Assembly: GCA_029216955.1 (NCBI GenBank)
Contig: JANAVB010005597.1
Span: forward strand, 48,915,614-48,979,613
DNA length: 64,000 nucleotides
Origin: Iris pallida
Lineage: Eukaryota; Streptophyta; Magnoliopsida; Asparagales; Iridaceae
Direction of reading: 5' to 3'
The position numbers and the translations under genes were made by a program. How positions within the stretch are numbered: position 1 is the first letter of the stretch; each line of letters starts with the position of its first letter. The notes below the pieces were generated by a model that saw only the letters and a list, made by a program, of their open reading frames with translations, had not been told where the DNA came from and did no database searches. Positions 11,960-25,175 of this stretch are shown here, in pieces.

Positions 11960-14659
11960 ATGGATTGTCGAAATGACGGACTTATTCCGGGAGGACCCAC
12001 CATAGACGAGATTATCCAGCAACGTCCGAGTCATATCTCAAGATTAGTATTTTCTGGAAAGGTATACTAAATTTTAGATGAAAAATTATTATTATGTATA
12101 TTTTTGTTATTTTGTAGTAATATGATCATTTTGTAGCAACTAATTTTTTCTATAGTTATACGATTATCCTGGCGATATACGAATGCGAGAGCATGGGACA
12201 TGGCATTATGAACAGAACGTTGGGTGTTGGAATTTAACTAGCGAACAACATGGTATGTTGGACATATTCGGATTTAAATACATTGACGAGATAAATTTTT
12301 TACGTCATGATAGAGATTTAATTTTGAGCCTAGTGGAACGTTGGTGGCCTGGCCGAAATATATTTCAGCTATCAGTTGGTGAAATGACTATTACTTTAGC
12401 TGATGTAGCAAATATTGTATGATTACCTATTATGGGTGAAGCTATAATATTTAATGAGTCATTTTCAGCTGATACTGCAATTATGGAGTATCTAGGTGTG
12501 GAGCCACCAAAATTAAAAGAAAAAAAAAAAAAAGCTTAGTCACATTTTCATGGCTCCGTCGCAATTTTATGCACCTAGATCGTATTGATGATGACGAAGA
12601 GGTATCTGTTGATGAAAATCGGGTATGTATAACCGATAATGTTAATATTTATGTCGTATCATTGCTGCTAGTTTAGCACGTATTAATTTTTTGCAACTTT
12701 TTCGTTATATGCTCAGGTGATTTCTTGCACAAGGGCCTACTTACTCGGCTTAATAAGTACGGTTGTCTTTTCTGACTCATCAGATATGGTGAACTTACGT
12801 TATCTACCATTCTTGGAAGATTTGACCGCACCTACATGTCACGTATGGGGAGCATCAATGTTGGCATATTATACGCCTCCATGTCAGATTTTGTACGCGT
12901 GTTGTCAGATAATAAAGTTATAAAAAATTTAAATGGATGCATGACTTTAATACAGGTATAAAAATTATTATTCATTTTATATAAAGTTCTAATTTGTAGA
13001 TTTGTATCAAGTTATTCTTTTCTTTAATAGGTCTGGTCCTACGAACATTTTTATATCGGCAGACCAGTTACCGGTATTGATTCCAATGCTGGTAAATTTC
13101 CAGTAGCTTTATGATGGATTACAAATGTAGTAGATCCAGCTCATTGTGTTAATTCTAGCGCCTCCTTATATCGGCGGCAGTTTGATACTCTAAAGTATAC
13201 GGATGTAAAATATGTTAATTAGTCATTAAAATTTTCAACATTTTTAATGGCTATATTACTTATTCTCTTTCTGACATCAAATAGGTTATATGGCTACCTT
13301 ACGTGCATGAGCAGTATCAATATGCTCCAGAATACAAAGAACAGCTTATAACATGAGTCTTCATAGATATTATATAATATATCACGGAGGCATCATGTTT
13401 CATCCTGCTGATCGTGTTTTACGATAATTTGGGATGAAACAGATTATTCCAGATGATCCACCATGTTTGAATCGTAGTAGAGCCAGTGCAGTTGTAAGAG
13501 CTAGAAAAAATAATTCATGGATGGAATTCTAGATTTGGGACACATGGTGTGACAGAACTATCTGAGCCGATGTTAGATGTAGAAGATGGTTAGTTTTCAT
13601 CTCCTATTTGATTAAAATTATTATTAAATTATATGCTCATATTTGTTGAATTGGTGCAACATTTGGGAGTAATACATATAGAACTTGGTGGGGAGCTCCT
13701 CGTATAAGTAACAAATTATACTATCATGAGGAGCCTCGATTCCAACCACGAGCTCTAGATGATTGTAGTCTGCGTGAATTTTATCACCATATGATTGGGA
13801 TGGTACGTATTGCTTTAATATTTCAGGCTTGTCAAGTCTTCACGTTTATAGTACTTACTTATAGCTTGTCAAGTCTTATATTTCAGGCTCCAAGTATTAA
13901 GCAAGCAATCGAAAATCCAAATCCTGAAACATGGAGAACAAAACTCAATGAAATTTGGAATTATATGCAAGCAGATCGGCTCCCCCGAACCCTTCGATAC
14001 TTCTCCCTGACGATTATCCTATAGGCATTGTTGGACATCGACATGTACGTCCCCGACGGGATAGACACAATGTCACGCAACTTCAAGACCTCCCTGATAG
14101 TCCACCTCAACATGCTTACGAGGTCCCGCATTAACAGGTCGACGTGGGGACTTCTCAATGGGGTGGCCAAGGGGCTTCTCAATGGGTCGACGAGGGGACT
14201 TCTCAATGGACCGAACAAGGGAGTTCTCAATGGGGTGGACATGGAACTTCTCAATGGACCGGACAAGGGACTTGTCAATGGACTGGACAAGGAACTTCTC
14301 AATGGAGTGGCGTAGAGACTTCTCAGTTATTTGCTCAAGGGACTTCTCAATAGGGTGCAGAACCGACCTCTCAATGGGGTGCAGAACCGACTTCTCAATG
14401 GGATAACATATTTGCCCCCGGAGTTTTTAATTACACACAGATCCTGACCACTCCATCAACACCAATACCTTCTCAACCTGATGATACACAGGAAAAAGGA
14501 CGTGGTGTGCCTCCAGAGAGAATACGGTGGATAGGAGAGGTCGCCTCAATCTTAGGGAAGTTGAGCGTAGAAATTATCGACGGGATGCCATGGGAGGTAG
14601 ATGAAATTATGATACATTGTAACGAGATGATTAGTACATTTTCTTCTGTTATGCCGTAA
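11960..14659 (+). pseudogene. Plant mobile domain (PMD) protein, broken gene
   Basis: Encodes a transposon-type plant mobile domain (aminotransferase-like PMD, as in MAIL1/MAIN). Exon 1 (11960-12061: MDCRNDGLIPGGP..) and exon 2 (from 12156) have good GT/AG borders. Further AGs precede exons at 12717, 13031 and 13285. PMD landmarks are LVERWWPGRNIFQLSVGEMTITLADVANIV (given here only in part as ERWW, F.L..GEMTITL.DVA), YLPFLEDL, VWSYEHFYIGRP and W..PYVHEQYQYAPEY. The C-terminus is a Gln/Trp repeat, then a conserved ending around RWIGEVASILGKLSVEI. Breaks: an in-frame TGA at 12420, an A-run frameshift near 12522-12536, loss of frame near 12850-12950 and further stops. It lies tail to tail, 48 bp away, with a MULE transposase remnant, suggesting both were cargo of one MULE. 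Confidence 0.75.
14146..14402 (+). repeat. 24-bp tandem repeat coding for GTSQWxxQ units
   Basis: About ten and a half 24-bp units (GGGACTTCTCAATGG plus nine variable bases), giving 8-residue units of the form G-T-S-Q-W-x-x-Q at the C-terminus of the PMD protein. Most changes fall in the last three residues. One unit has a stop (CAATGG to CAATAG). Confidence 0.85.
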
Positions 14660-14706
14660 CCAGATGATTAGTACATTTTCTTCTATTATATCGTAACAAG
14701 ATGAAA

Positions 14707-15342
14707 TTATTCTCTTGGTTGGTTAGTACATTTCCTTCTATTATATCCTAATCCATTACAGTTGCTACATCGAAGATTTCTTGTCTCTGAATCCTTGGCA
14801 ATGATACGGTTCTTCTTTGGTCTTCCAGCTTTGCGTCGTAATTCTGGTACTCCAATTTCTCCTCTAACCAGGACACTTTGAAGATTGTAGGAAACTGGAA
14901 TTGGCTCCAAGTGCTACTTGTATACGCTTCTCAATGTTTCTTTAGAAAAAAACAGTAGGATAATAATTTTTAATACTAACTTTTGAAAAATTACACGCAA
15001 AACATGCATGTACACATAAAATACAAGTATGATACCACCTTAAACATGAACAATATTTTTCTTCTAAACAAACAACATATGTTCTATGTGTTTCAGGATC
15101 TGCTATTTCAAATATATAACTATCAATACTCAGGACTTGCAAGTAATGATGTTCTCTATTGATACGAGCCATTGTTTTTAACATCTTCGGACAATAATCT
15201 GTTTCAAGCGATTCAACATATTTTCGATTTTTGTCCTGAAGTGTTATAATTTTGGCACGGATACCATCAAGTAATATTGTTATTGGTTTATCATGCAAAT
15301 TTTTTATCCAGTTATTGAAGCATTTAGCAAGGTTGGAGGTGT
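14707..15342 (-). pseudogene. MULE transposase, C-terminal part, cut by LTR A
   Basis: Minus-strand coding remnant of a MuDR-type transposase: the region leading to the SWIM finger (FNNWIKNLHDKPITILL.., MARINREHHYLQV), the SWIM finger itself (CSCLRWYHTCILCVH), the PIPVSYNLQ..RRKAGRPKKNR tail and a CCHC-like knuckle (CSNCNGLGYNRRKC) ending TNQPRE at 14707. One frameshift lies near 14930-14945. The 5' part, including the catalytic DDE region, is absent because LTR A begins at 15343 inside the coding sequence. Its family is that of the fragment at 842-1276. The catalytic half may survive beyond the right end of the window. Confidence 0.8.
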
Positions 15343-15557
15343 TGTCACTCCCCGTTCCCAGAATACGTATTTTAATACGTGTACTGCTTGAATGTATTTA
15401 TTTAATATTTATCATGTATTTGTTCTGTATTTAATTCTTTTAATTTTATGGTAATTATTTTTTTGTATTTTATTTTCTGATTTTGTTTTGCTCTTGGTTT
15501 ATTTTGGTTTTATTTTGACTTGGGTTCGGCTTGAGTTGGTTTGTTTTGGTTTAGGGT

Positions 15558-15572
15558 GGTTCATCATGAACC
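15558..15572 (+). promoter_or_regulatory. LTR A promoter dyad and TATA region
   Basis: GGTTCA-TCA-TGAACC is a perfect 6-bp dyad, 25 bases before the TATA-like CTATTTAAAG. LTR B has the same dyad extended to a 10-bp stem; LTR B2 keeps only the left half. Confidence 0.5.
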
Positions 15573-15990
15573 CAACCCCCTACCTACCACCATCTCTATT
15601 TAAAGCCCAACTACTTTCTCCCTCTTCACTTATTCTCATTTACTCTTCTTCTTCTCCATTGACCTATCCTCTAACCTAAGAAAATCCATAGGCAAGTGCA
15701 CCTTGCTTCCACATGAGAACCCATTTTTAGGGTTCATTTATCTTCCTCTCGTGATTTAAGATAGTTTAGAACTTGACATTTTGTATTTTGAAGTTTTATT
15801 TTTGTAGATCTAGAAATTTATCATTTTCGGATTTTGGTGGTTTTGATCTATCAAACTTCCTTATTTTCAAGTTTTGATCATTCCAGGTTGTTGAGATTTG
15901 TGTTATACCCTATTTTGATCTATGGAAATCCCTTTTTTGCTTAGATTGAGGGTTTCATGGAATTTGGAGTTCTGGAGGTTTCGTTATGCC

Positions 15991-16107
15991 CACGTTTATT
16001 CGTGCCAGCGTAGTATCAAACTTTACGCACACGTTTATTCGTGCCAGCGTAATATCAAACTCTACGTCCACGTTTATTCGTGTCAACGTGAAATCTGATT
16101 TACACAA
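15991..16107 (+). repeat. 39-bp tandem repeat x3 in LTR A
   Basis: Three units beginning CACGTTTATTCGTG (15991, 16030, 16069). They are followed at 16180-16312 by a second short-period array built of GCGTAYTTCCTTTG and CTCCTCTGGCTTGGCGTA words. Confidence 0.85.
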
Positions 16108-18185
16108 GTCAAGACTGTTTCACGCATAAAACAAAGTCTACTCTGCCTTAGCGTAAAACAGGTTTCACGCGTAACTCTATTTCTGTTACGTGTATTTCTT
16201 TTACGCGTATTTCCTTTACGCGTACTCCTCTGGCTTGGCGTATTTCCTTTGGCGTACTCCTCTGGCTTGGCGTACTTCCTTTGGCGTATTTCCTTTGGCG
16301 TACTCCCCTGTCCGGAGGCTTCCTAGCACTAACGTATCTTACCCCTTGTCCGGCGCAGTATGGCCCTGGCATCCATTGTCCTAGATTCACCTTTATTAGG
16401 GCATGACAGACTGGAACTTAACCATAAGAGTTATAGACTCGACCATACTAAACACTAGTTTGACTTTCATGTATGCTTTGTCACGAATTGATATTGATTG
16501 TTACCTTGACTAAATGATTGATCATACGTTTCTAGTTGGAACTAAAAGACTGGCTAGTCATCTTGTCGAATTGAATGAGACACGTTCATATATTAAACAT
16601 GAACCATTGCAATCGACTAGCCGATCCCAAACATTAGCATATGGATACGTGCAGACTTCAACTTATTTTCTACAAAAGCAGCATATGTACCTTACAGTCA
16701 AGGCATGATTATTCTGTGGCTAGGTTTGATTGTTGCATTACGCTATGTAAGACTTATAACCTAACTGCATGGACATCGTTGTAGAGTTATACATATCGTA
16801 CTCTGTACGAAAGTACTTATTCTGAATGACCATGATCCACGGTATGAGATTTCAATTACCATAGGGACTATTAAGTTAAATAAAATAACGATTGCATGGA
16901 GAGAATGAATTTCTGAATTCTTATATGGTAGCCATCTCGGGACAATTAGTGCCCCGATATGCCGGCTGTTTCCCACAGATACTGCAAATCTGTCACACGG
17001 GCAGGGAGTGATATCTGTTTATATTTATATATATATATATATTGATGACGGGCATCCCGCTGGAACACGTCTAATTCATGATTGGCGCAATTGATTATTA
17101 GGTAGACTAGCCTTGCTCGTACATTGTAAGAACTGAGGAATCCCTTATTGCATATTTTCAGGACAACTTGGAACTTACAGTTAGCAAGCCGTAGTAGTGT
17201 ATGCCGTTTAAATTGATTTGTTTGTGTACTGTACCTACTCTGTTAACTACTGAGATAATCAGAATGTCAGGACATGACGGGTCAACTTCTGTCCTTGTTT
17301 GGTTGGGAAGTTGGTTTGAAGTGTCGTGATGTTGTGTGAATTCCAGTAGCAAGTGGAGACTTATGTATCATATTCTTAACCCTTACTACTGGTTCTAATT
17401 CTTCATGTCGTGCTCCTTTGTGGTACTTGCTATTAGAGGTCTAACCTCTCTGGTTTTGCATGGCCAGATTTAGAGCAAGCTCCCGAGGACTCAGCTTACT
17501 TCCACCTCCAAGATGGTCAATACTAGAGGGATGATCGCAGGAGGACACGAGTGGGTTCATTGCTTCCCTGCTCGTTTTGCTACTTACTTTATATTTTACC
17601 GTTTGACACCGACATATTAGTCAGACTGTCTTGCACTTACTTTTACATAATTGTAACTAAGTCAGACTGCAGCTGATAACGATTGTGTATACCTTGTTAT
17701 ATCATCTGGCTATGTTTTGTAAAGCCAGATCTCAAGAACATTTTGGCTGAGCGTTTGGGATGCCGTACTGCTCATTCTTACGTGTTCTCTACTTTCTACT
17801 TTTCATTGAATGATTGGGACTATAGATGTTGAGTAACCCTAGTAAGACTTTCATGTAGTATGTACCCCCTCGTCTTTTAGACATCATTGATTGTATTATA
17901 CGGTATTCATCTACCCATAATATGTAGCTGGCTGAGTCATTCCCCCACTGTCACGCTCCAGAACCAAAATACTGGAGAGCGAGGGCGTACATAGCCAGCT
18001 ACGTATATTGAAGTGCAACCTACCTCGCTATACGGTCACGGCTGTCTAGATACATGAGGGTTTAACTACAAGCCAACAGTCTCCTATGGTCATGAACAAG
18101 CCTATTGTCTCAATCTCAAGCAAGCAATAATAGTTACAAGATGTCAGAGCACCAAATATATAATAGCAAGGCGTCCCATACATTA

Positions 18186-20551
18186 TGTCACGCCCCGACC
18201 CAGAAATCATCCGAATCATCATCCTCGCAGGGGGCGTAATGCCGCACGAGCCTGGAGTTGCGCTCGTGCAAGGTAAGATAACAAGTTCTCAAATGGTTAT
18301 CTTTTGATTCGATATTAACAACGATAGAAAAATAGACTATACGAAACAATTCTCTTTATTGATATTCGAAACTGAGATTACAAAGGCTTTCGATAGCCTA
18401 ACAATATATGTCAGATTGGCTACAACACTCAGGTTCTCTCTTGCCCATAAAGGATTTCATCGTTCCATACATCATGTATTCTATATCTCGGCCGCACCAA
18501 TCCAGTTGCGTAGTTCGAGCGTCAATACGATCGCACGCTTCAATGCGCTTCGGCATTCCAAGCCTCAACACGTTCAAGCAATGCTTCACCGTGTGCCATC
18601 CTTTCCATGTACCCTGCATAAAGCTGGTGGGGGATCAATACGTTCATCCTCGCATGTATGAAGCAAAGATCTTCTTTCCAAACCGACATTGTAATATTTA
18701 CGTTGAATCATGCAACTTAGCTTATGATCTTGCTATATTCTCCTTATGGTCAATTTTATGGCATATCGAAAACGTAAAGCATGTTATCATAGCAGCATGT
18801 TATCGAATTGAATAGGCAAGCAAACAAGCAATCTCGTGTTTGATTCGTGGCACGACTTCTTACCAAGTCAACGCACCCGTCCTTGCACCGACGCAAGGTG
18901 AATACGCCGTATTTCTTTCCTGTCATGTTATATGTGCATCTCTAAGCAGGATCTCTATGCGGGACGCATACGTGCCTACACTTTCAACCCATCGTTCCTT
19001 AACTATATGAGGGCCGTTGTCGTATCCGCGCCGGAATGGACTAAAGGAGTTCCTTTCTTTTCTCTCCTTCTTTTCTTAATATTTGGTCGGGCTGCCCGAC
19101 GTTTCACGGGTTGGGTCACATCCCAACAACCGAAACGTTCCCGCTGCATACCATCATTTGCAGCTTTTCCCATCTTGTTTAAGGATGTGCGCCTATAAAG
19201 ATTATTCGATTCCCTCCTAGGCTAAGCGGTTCCGGGGCAATCCGGCATTTAACCGTTTGGGGGAAACACCCGTGCACGGAAGATATCACATTTTATCTCT
19301 CGTCCATTCCATTCGACCATGCAACGCCCTTATCATTCAAGCCATCAAATTCAAACAACCAAACATAGTCTTGAGTCCGAGACTCAGACTTTATCATCTC
19401 GCGTCTCTTTCGTTAACTTTCTGTGTTCTTACATTTCATACTTCGTTTCAATGATTCAATGGCATTGTGCCTCAACTCAATGCTCATCAATCGAACGACT
19501 CGAAGGTCTCAAACACCTTTCGAGGCACCATGTCATATCTGACAGTTCTGCCACATTCATGCCACAACTGTATTCTCTCGCAACGAAGCCATCTTTTATT
19601 ATCCCGTGCACGTTGGCACGTTTCGACCGTATCCCCATATTCTATAACTTAGTATTCAATGTTCGGGGCTTGCACGCTAGGGCGCTCGCCTATTGTCTTC
19701 CAATATTCTAGCCATTCTAACTCGTGCACGAAGGCACGGTATGGTTCGTGCACTAAGGCACTCGTCGAGTATAGTTATCACATGTTCTTACAGCTTGCGT
19801 ACCGAGGCGCTCGCCTTTGCGATATCCGACGTTCCATAGCGACTCGTGCATATGATGCACGTTTCATTTCAATTGTTCTAACTTAGTATTAGACACACTA
19901 TAATTTATCTCCGATTCGGACCACGCCCGTGGCGGCGATAGGTTAACTTAGCATACAATGATATATTTGACTTATCGAATGAAGGAGTAAAAAGAAGTCA
20001 ATCCTTCCACCTTGAGTCGATACGCCTTTGTCATTTCGCCGAGTCGATGCGGCTCGATTCCCTAACTTTGTTGCACGGCCACTCTCCTGACTTAGCCATT
20101 CGAGCACTTCGTGCTTTATTGAGTTATACGTCCGATTTGCCTTAGCGTGCCCAAGTCTCAGCCTGTCGCAAGGCGACGATTTGATTTCGCGGTTACTAAA
20201 TATGGCAAAAGATCGACCTCTAATATTTTTGCGTCAAAGTATAACCTGCACACGAAACCAACTAAAATAAATACTTGCATCGATTCGGACTTGCGCCTTG
20301 GTCGATTCGATTTCTTAGAATCTTCGAGCCGATTCAACGCACTCATCCTTCGGGACAACGCGGTACTTCGCATCGATTCAACTCGATGCATTCTTTCGGG
20401 ACAAGGCAACTCTTCGCATCGACTTAGTTCGATGCGTTGCTCGGGACAACGTAACTCTCGTATCGATTCGCATCGATACATTTCTTTCGGTCAACGTGAC
20501 TCGCTGAGTCAATGTCTCAGCGTAATGCACCGTACGGAGCGGGGCATTACA
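18186..20551 (-). repeat. Element F 3' LTR
   Basis: 2,366 bp, from TGTCACGCCCCGACCC to ..GGGGCATTACA (plus-strand reading). It contains perfect dyads: CGTGCAT-ATG-ATGCACG (19845-19861), CGCATCGA stem (20415-20436) and GTATCGAT stem (20460-20479). The open frames inside it (up to 189 codons) have no recognisable domain and I regard them as chance. Confidence 0.9.
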
Positions 20552-22554
20552 GAATATACCACTCAGAATAAGGTTCGTCCTCGAACCAAAACCAACACTC
20601 CGACTAAGTGTTTTATAGATCGTTTCACGATCTCGTCCCACCAACGTTGTTCAGTTTCATACTATCTCGCAAGCTTTTCATTAACATTTTATAGTCTTCC
20701 CTGCAGCACGATTTGAATTTTGTATACAACTCGATTTGGATTTGTACCTATATTCAAGGCGTCCCGAAGATATATGTATTTCGACCAAGCCCAGTCGTAG
20801 CAAATTGGAACAAAGCTGACAGGTAAATTTTAATCCTATGCTTGCCATCTCGTACTCTCGATCGGACTTATCCTTAGCACTTGTTCTCACAATTTTATTG
20901 CATACGTATATTCAATACATACGTGATTCATTCAATAAAGTCATTGTACACTACACGATTCAAAATCGCCTTTCTCATTTCGTATGTTTCATATGGACTA
21001 CCAACTCTATGCGTCGTGTCAAGCCGTCGCGCATCCGATCGCAACGATCCTTCGCAACGCCTTGCGTTCGAAATTGCCAACCAACTATTTTCAAAGTCTG
21101 ACTATGCAATCTCGATTACGATTTCCTTTGTTGACTTGCAAACGCATCAACATTCTGGACTACGTCCGCTAGGTTACTTACATAGTCCCCATGCTTAACT
21201 TTTCCCGACGCAACTTTAAATTGACATTGCACAAAGGCCACAATCTATCCGACACGAAAGTTTACATCAAGGCGACAGTGCTCAAGGCAACGATCGCCTT
21301 AGCACGAAGGTCTTTATGACGCGTCTTACATTCAATTTTCTAACGAGTAGAAATTCACTAGCCAAATTCCCAACTTATCTATCTCGCAACATCGAATGTA
21401 AATTTCGATTCACGCAAGCTCAATTGCAAGGTGAATTCGAATCTAACGACATGACTCGTAAGTCATTCCCTTATCATTCCCTCTCGTGCATAGCACGTTT
21501 CTCGCAATCGCCTATCCGAATCACCAAGTCCGTTGGTGAATTCTAGTTCGACCGTCGACCAACATAACCATTCAAGTATTCATCCGACGAATACTCAAAA
21601 TTTAACTATATCATTCTCAATCGAAAGCTGTTCCAATAATTCTCCATCGCCTAGACTTATCGTCAACATACACCGTGTTATATTTGTTATCGGTACAATC
21701 TCATATGCGATATCGCATGGGTCATCTTACGGTCTGCAGCATTCAATTTGATTTGGCGGTCAAGTCTTCTAGGGTCAGCTACCCCGAAGCTATGCTCGAT
21801 AACTGTGGATCATCACCGAAGGACAGTTTACTACGAACCATGCTATATCTTATTTCGAAGCCAAATCACGTTCCGATGATTCTATGCGACTACCCAATTT
21901 GGGACAAAATTGTTTCTATCAACGCAACTGATGCGCAACTATCCTCCGAGTCAAGTCATGCACTACCGTCGATGATTTCGCAATTTATAAAACATCTACT
22001 CGTATCGAGTTCGAGTCTATCTTATTTGCGGGTCGACACATGATATGCTATACGCATCGAACAATTGTCGATGACTTATAGTCTCGTCTTGATTAATCAC
22101 AAAGTTCATGATCAACCAGTTCGTTTCATTCTCGTATTGTTATTTACAAAACTTTGATAGCGCAAAGCGCACTCCATTTTGTATTCTCACATCGTGCTTA
22201 CGTTTCCTTACATATCGATCTCGATACGTCGTATCAATTTCGATAGCGTAAGGCTCAACTTTGAATCCGTTTCAACGTCGACAACTTGCATTGCATACGT
22301 CCAAGTTCGCAATGAACTTTTTCATACACATCAACTTGTTTTTCGATTCGTCGCATCCCGCTATACTTTGATCACGTAATTGAGTTACCGATTATCCAAT
22401 ATCGACCCTCAAGTCATACGATCTCGCCCTCTAAGTTTCGCGTGTTTTTCAGTCGTACTCAATTGAGTTTCGCCGTAACGTAACCAACTATTTCTTAGGC
22501 ACGATTACTCACGTCAACCAACTCTTCACCGAAGTCGCACATCGTACGATTCGA

Positions 22555-22700
22555 TTACAATTCACATCGCCCAATATTTCTATCGAAATCGCAAGTCGTG
22601 CGATTCGATTCGCCTAGCCGAACATTTCTATCGAGATCGCAAGTCGTGCGATTCGATTCGTTTCGCCCAATATTTCTATCGAGACCGCAAGTCGTGAGAC
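22555..22700. repeat. 48-bp tandem repeat x3 in element F
   Basis: TTTCTATCGA recurs at 22577, 22625 and 22673. Two of the units contain the perfect dyad ATCGCA-AGTCG-TGCGAT; the third has a changed right arm. Confidence 0.85.
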
Positions 22701-23254
22701 TCATTTGTAAGTTCGAGTTTTTTCTTCCCGTCGGTCCGATTATTACTTCAAGGCATAATCGTTCCGCTAGTCTCGGTCGTCCGACCGACTTATAATTCTC
22801 GTCCAACGTATCGTTCATTGATACGAGTCTCGCCTTATCGTCCCAACCGATTTTCGAAGAACACTTGTATCAGCATTTCGTCATACAAATTTTCCATCGA
22901 GTCTCGGTACTCTCCCGTCCATTGCGGACAAACCTTCCGCAATTCTCACAACGCGTCGATACAAATCATCGCACAAGTGATATACCATATACCACTCGAA
23001 ATCGAGTCATTCATCGCCTACGTGGTATGGCATATACCACTCGGAACTCAAGTCATTTCCCTCGCATTATACTTAGTATAGACCAACGATCTCTTCCGAC
23101 TCACGATTTTTGCAGTGATCGTGCTTGTTCACAACCGTAACTTCGATTAATTCACATCTGACACAACTCGATCAATGTTTTCGTTTGCCAACATAAGTTT
23201 GGTGTGCAACCGAATGATTCGTTCTATCGATTTGTGATTTCAATTCTTTCCTTA

Positions 23255-23500
23255 CGTTGCATTTCGTGCAATAATTTATTTTGATATGCGTTGCACCACG
23301 TGCAACAATTTTACTTCCGATATGCGTTGCACATCGTGCTACGATTTATTTTCGACATTTTATTTCACCTTGTACAACAATTTATTTCCAATTTCCTTTG
23401 CACTTCGTGCAACGATTAATTTGATATGCGTTGCACCACGTACAATAATTTTTTTTCTTCCAACACGCGTTGCACATCGTGTAACGATTTATTTCCGACT
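23255..23500. repeat. Degenerate array of GTTGCAC..GTGCAAC hairpin units
   Basis: Six or so units of about 40-60 bp, each centred on a dyad such as GTTGCAC-CAC-GTGCAAC or TTGCAC-TTC-GTGCAA, spaced by ATTTATTT-rich sequence and often preceded by GATATGC. Confidence 0.75.
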
Positions 23501-23912
23501 TTCCAAGTCAATGCCCAAATCCGTTCAACACATTCGGTATTGGCTTATCACTTCTCACTTTCATTTTGACACATATTCACATTAACTCGCTGCACTTCGT
23601 GCATCATTTTATTTCTCATTCAACATATTACATTGCAACAACATCTCAAATCGTATTTCACAATTTGTTGCGCTTGCAGCAACTAACATTTTTATGGCTC
23701 GTTTGCATTCAATGCAATATACCCCTCGCGACTTTCTTAGCAAACATCGTGTAATTTCCAAAACACATGCGGCAAAATTACACGATTTGTATTAGACTTA
23801 TTGTATGGAACATCCAGTACGGCATCGAGTAGAGTCAAGAGTGATATCAAGTGGTGGTGGGCAACTTTTTGAATTGTAATGAAGCGAGCGTCCAGAGGAA
23901 ATTGAGCTCAAA

Positions 23913-23924
23913 GCTCTGATACCA
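23913..23924 (-). other. Element F primer binding site (initiator Met tRNA type)
   Basis: The minus strand reads TGGTATCAGAGC, three bases from the end of the 5' LTR at 23928. It is the usual plant retrotransposon site complementary to the 3' end of initiator tRNA-Met, and it fixes the orientation of F. Confidence 0.9.
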
Positions 23925-25175
23925 ATTTGTCATGCCCCGACCCGAAAATCACCCGAATCATCATCCTCGCAGGGGGCATGATGCCGCACGAGCCTGGAGT
24001 TGCGCTCGTGCAAGGCAAGATGACAAGTTCTCAAATGGTTATCTTTTGATTCGATATTAACAACGATAGGAAAACATAGTATACGAAACAATTCTTTTTA
24101 TTGATATTCGAAACTGAGATTACAAAGGCTTTCGATAGCCTAACAATATATGCCAGATTGGCTACAACAATCAGGTTCTCTCTTGCCCATAAAGGATTTT
24201 ATCGTTCCATACATCATGTCTTCTATATCTCGCCGCATCAATCCAGTTGTGTAGTCCGAGCGTCAATGCGCTCGCACGCTTCAATGCGCTTCGGCATTCC
24301 AAGCCTCAACACGTTCAAGAAATGCTTCACCGCGAGCCATCCATTTCCTGCACCCTGTATGAAGCTGGTGGGGGATCAGTACGTTCGTCCTCGCATGTGC
24401 TGAAGTAAAGATCTTCTTTCCAAACCGACATTGTAATATTTACGTTGAATCATGCAACTTAGCTTATGATCTTGCTATATTCTCCTTAGGGTCAATTTCA
24501 TGGCATATCGAAAACGTAAAGCATATTATCATAGCAGCATGTTATCGAATTGAATAGGCAAGCAAACAAGCAATCTCGTGTTTGATTCGTGGCACGACTT
24601 CTTACCAAGTCGACGCACCCGCCCTTGCACCGACGCCAGGTGAATACGCCGCATTCCTTTCCTGTCATGTTATGTGTGCATCTCTAAGCAGGATCTCTAT
24701 GCGGGACGCATACGCGCCTACACTTTCAACCCATCGTTCCTTAACTATATGAGGGCCGTTGGCGTATCCGCGCCGGAATGGACTAAAGGAGTTCCTTTTT
24801 TTCTCTCCTTCTTTTCTCAATATTTGGTCGGCTGCCCGGCGTTTCACGGGTTGGGTCACATCCCAACAACCAAAATGTTTCCGCTGCATACCATCATTTG
24901 CGGCTTTCCCATCTTGTTTAAGGATGTGCACCTACAAAGATTATTCGATTCCCTCCTAGGCCAAGCGGTTCCGAGGCGCTCCGACATTTAACCGTTTGGG
25001 GAAAACACCCGTGCACGGAAGATATCACATTTTATCTCTCGTCCATTCCATTCGACCATGCAACGCCTTTATCATTCAAGCAATCAAATTCAAACAACCA
25101 AACATAATCTTGAGTCCGAGACTCAGACTTTATCATCTCGCGTCTCTTTCGTTAACTTTCTGTGTTCTTACATTT

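Larger units (their letters stand above)
15343..17948 (+). mobile_element. LTR A (Ty3/Gypsy, family related to B), truncated on the right
   Basis: Starts TGTCACTCCCCGTTCC inside the MULE transposase. It resembles LTRs B and B2 in order of parts: promoter dyad GGTTCATCATGAACC (15558-15572), TATA-like CTATTTAAAG (15597-15606), leader hairpin GCAAG-TGCAC-CTTGC (15692-15706), a tandem repeat domain, then the CTGGTTTTGCATGGCCAGAT block (17451-17470) and ..GTAGCTGGCTGAGTC near the end. The last ~40 bp are missing because element B begins at 17949. Whether A is solo or part of a full element cannot be told. Confidence 0.8.
20552..23927 (-). other. Non-coding interior of element F
   Basis: No gag, protease, RT or integrase signature in any frame. 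The sequence is a mosaic of CG-containing words that often occur as X - 3 to 7 bases - reverse complement of X. Examples: TCACCAA (21521-21539), AGTATTC (21575-21595), ATTGCGGA (22921-22943), GTTGCAC (23290-23306). It also contains a 48-bp tandem array (22555-22700) and a ~50-60-bp degenerate array (23255-23500). Confidence 0.75.

Noticed and set aside
20147..20716. 189-codon open frame in the 3' LTR of element F
   Set aside because: It crosses the LTR end, has no recognisable domain, is Ser/Arg-rich from CG words, and has no intact counterpart in the other LTR.
22555..23500. CRISPR-like regular repeats
   Set aside because: Units are degenerate, spacers are not unique sequences of equal length, and the context is a plant LTR element.
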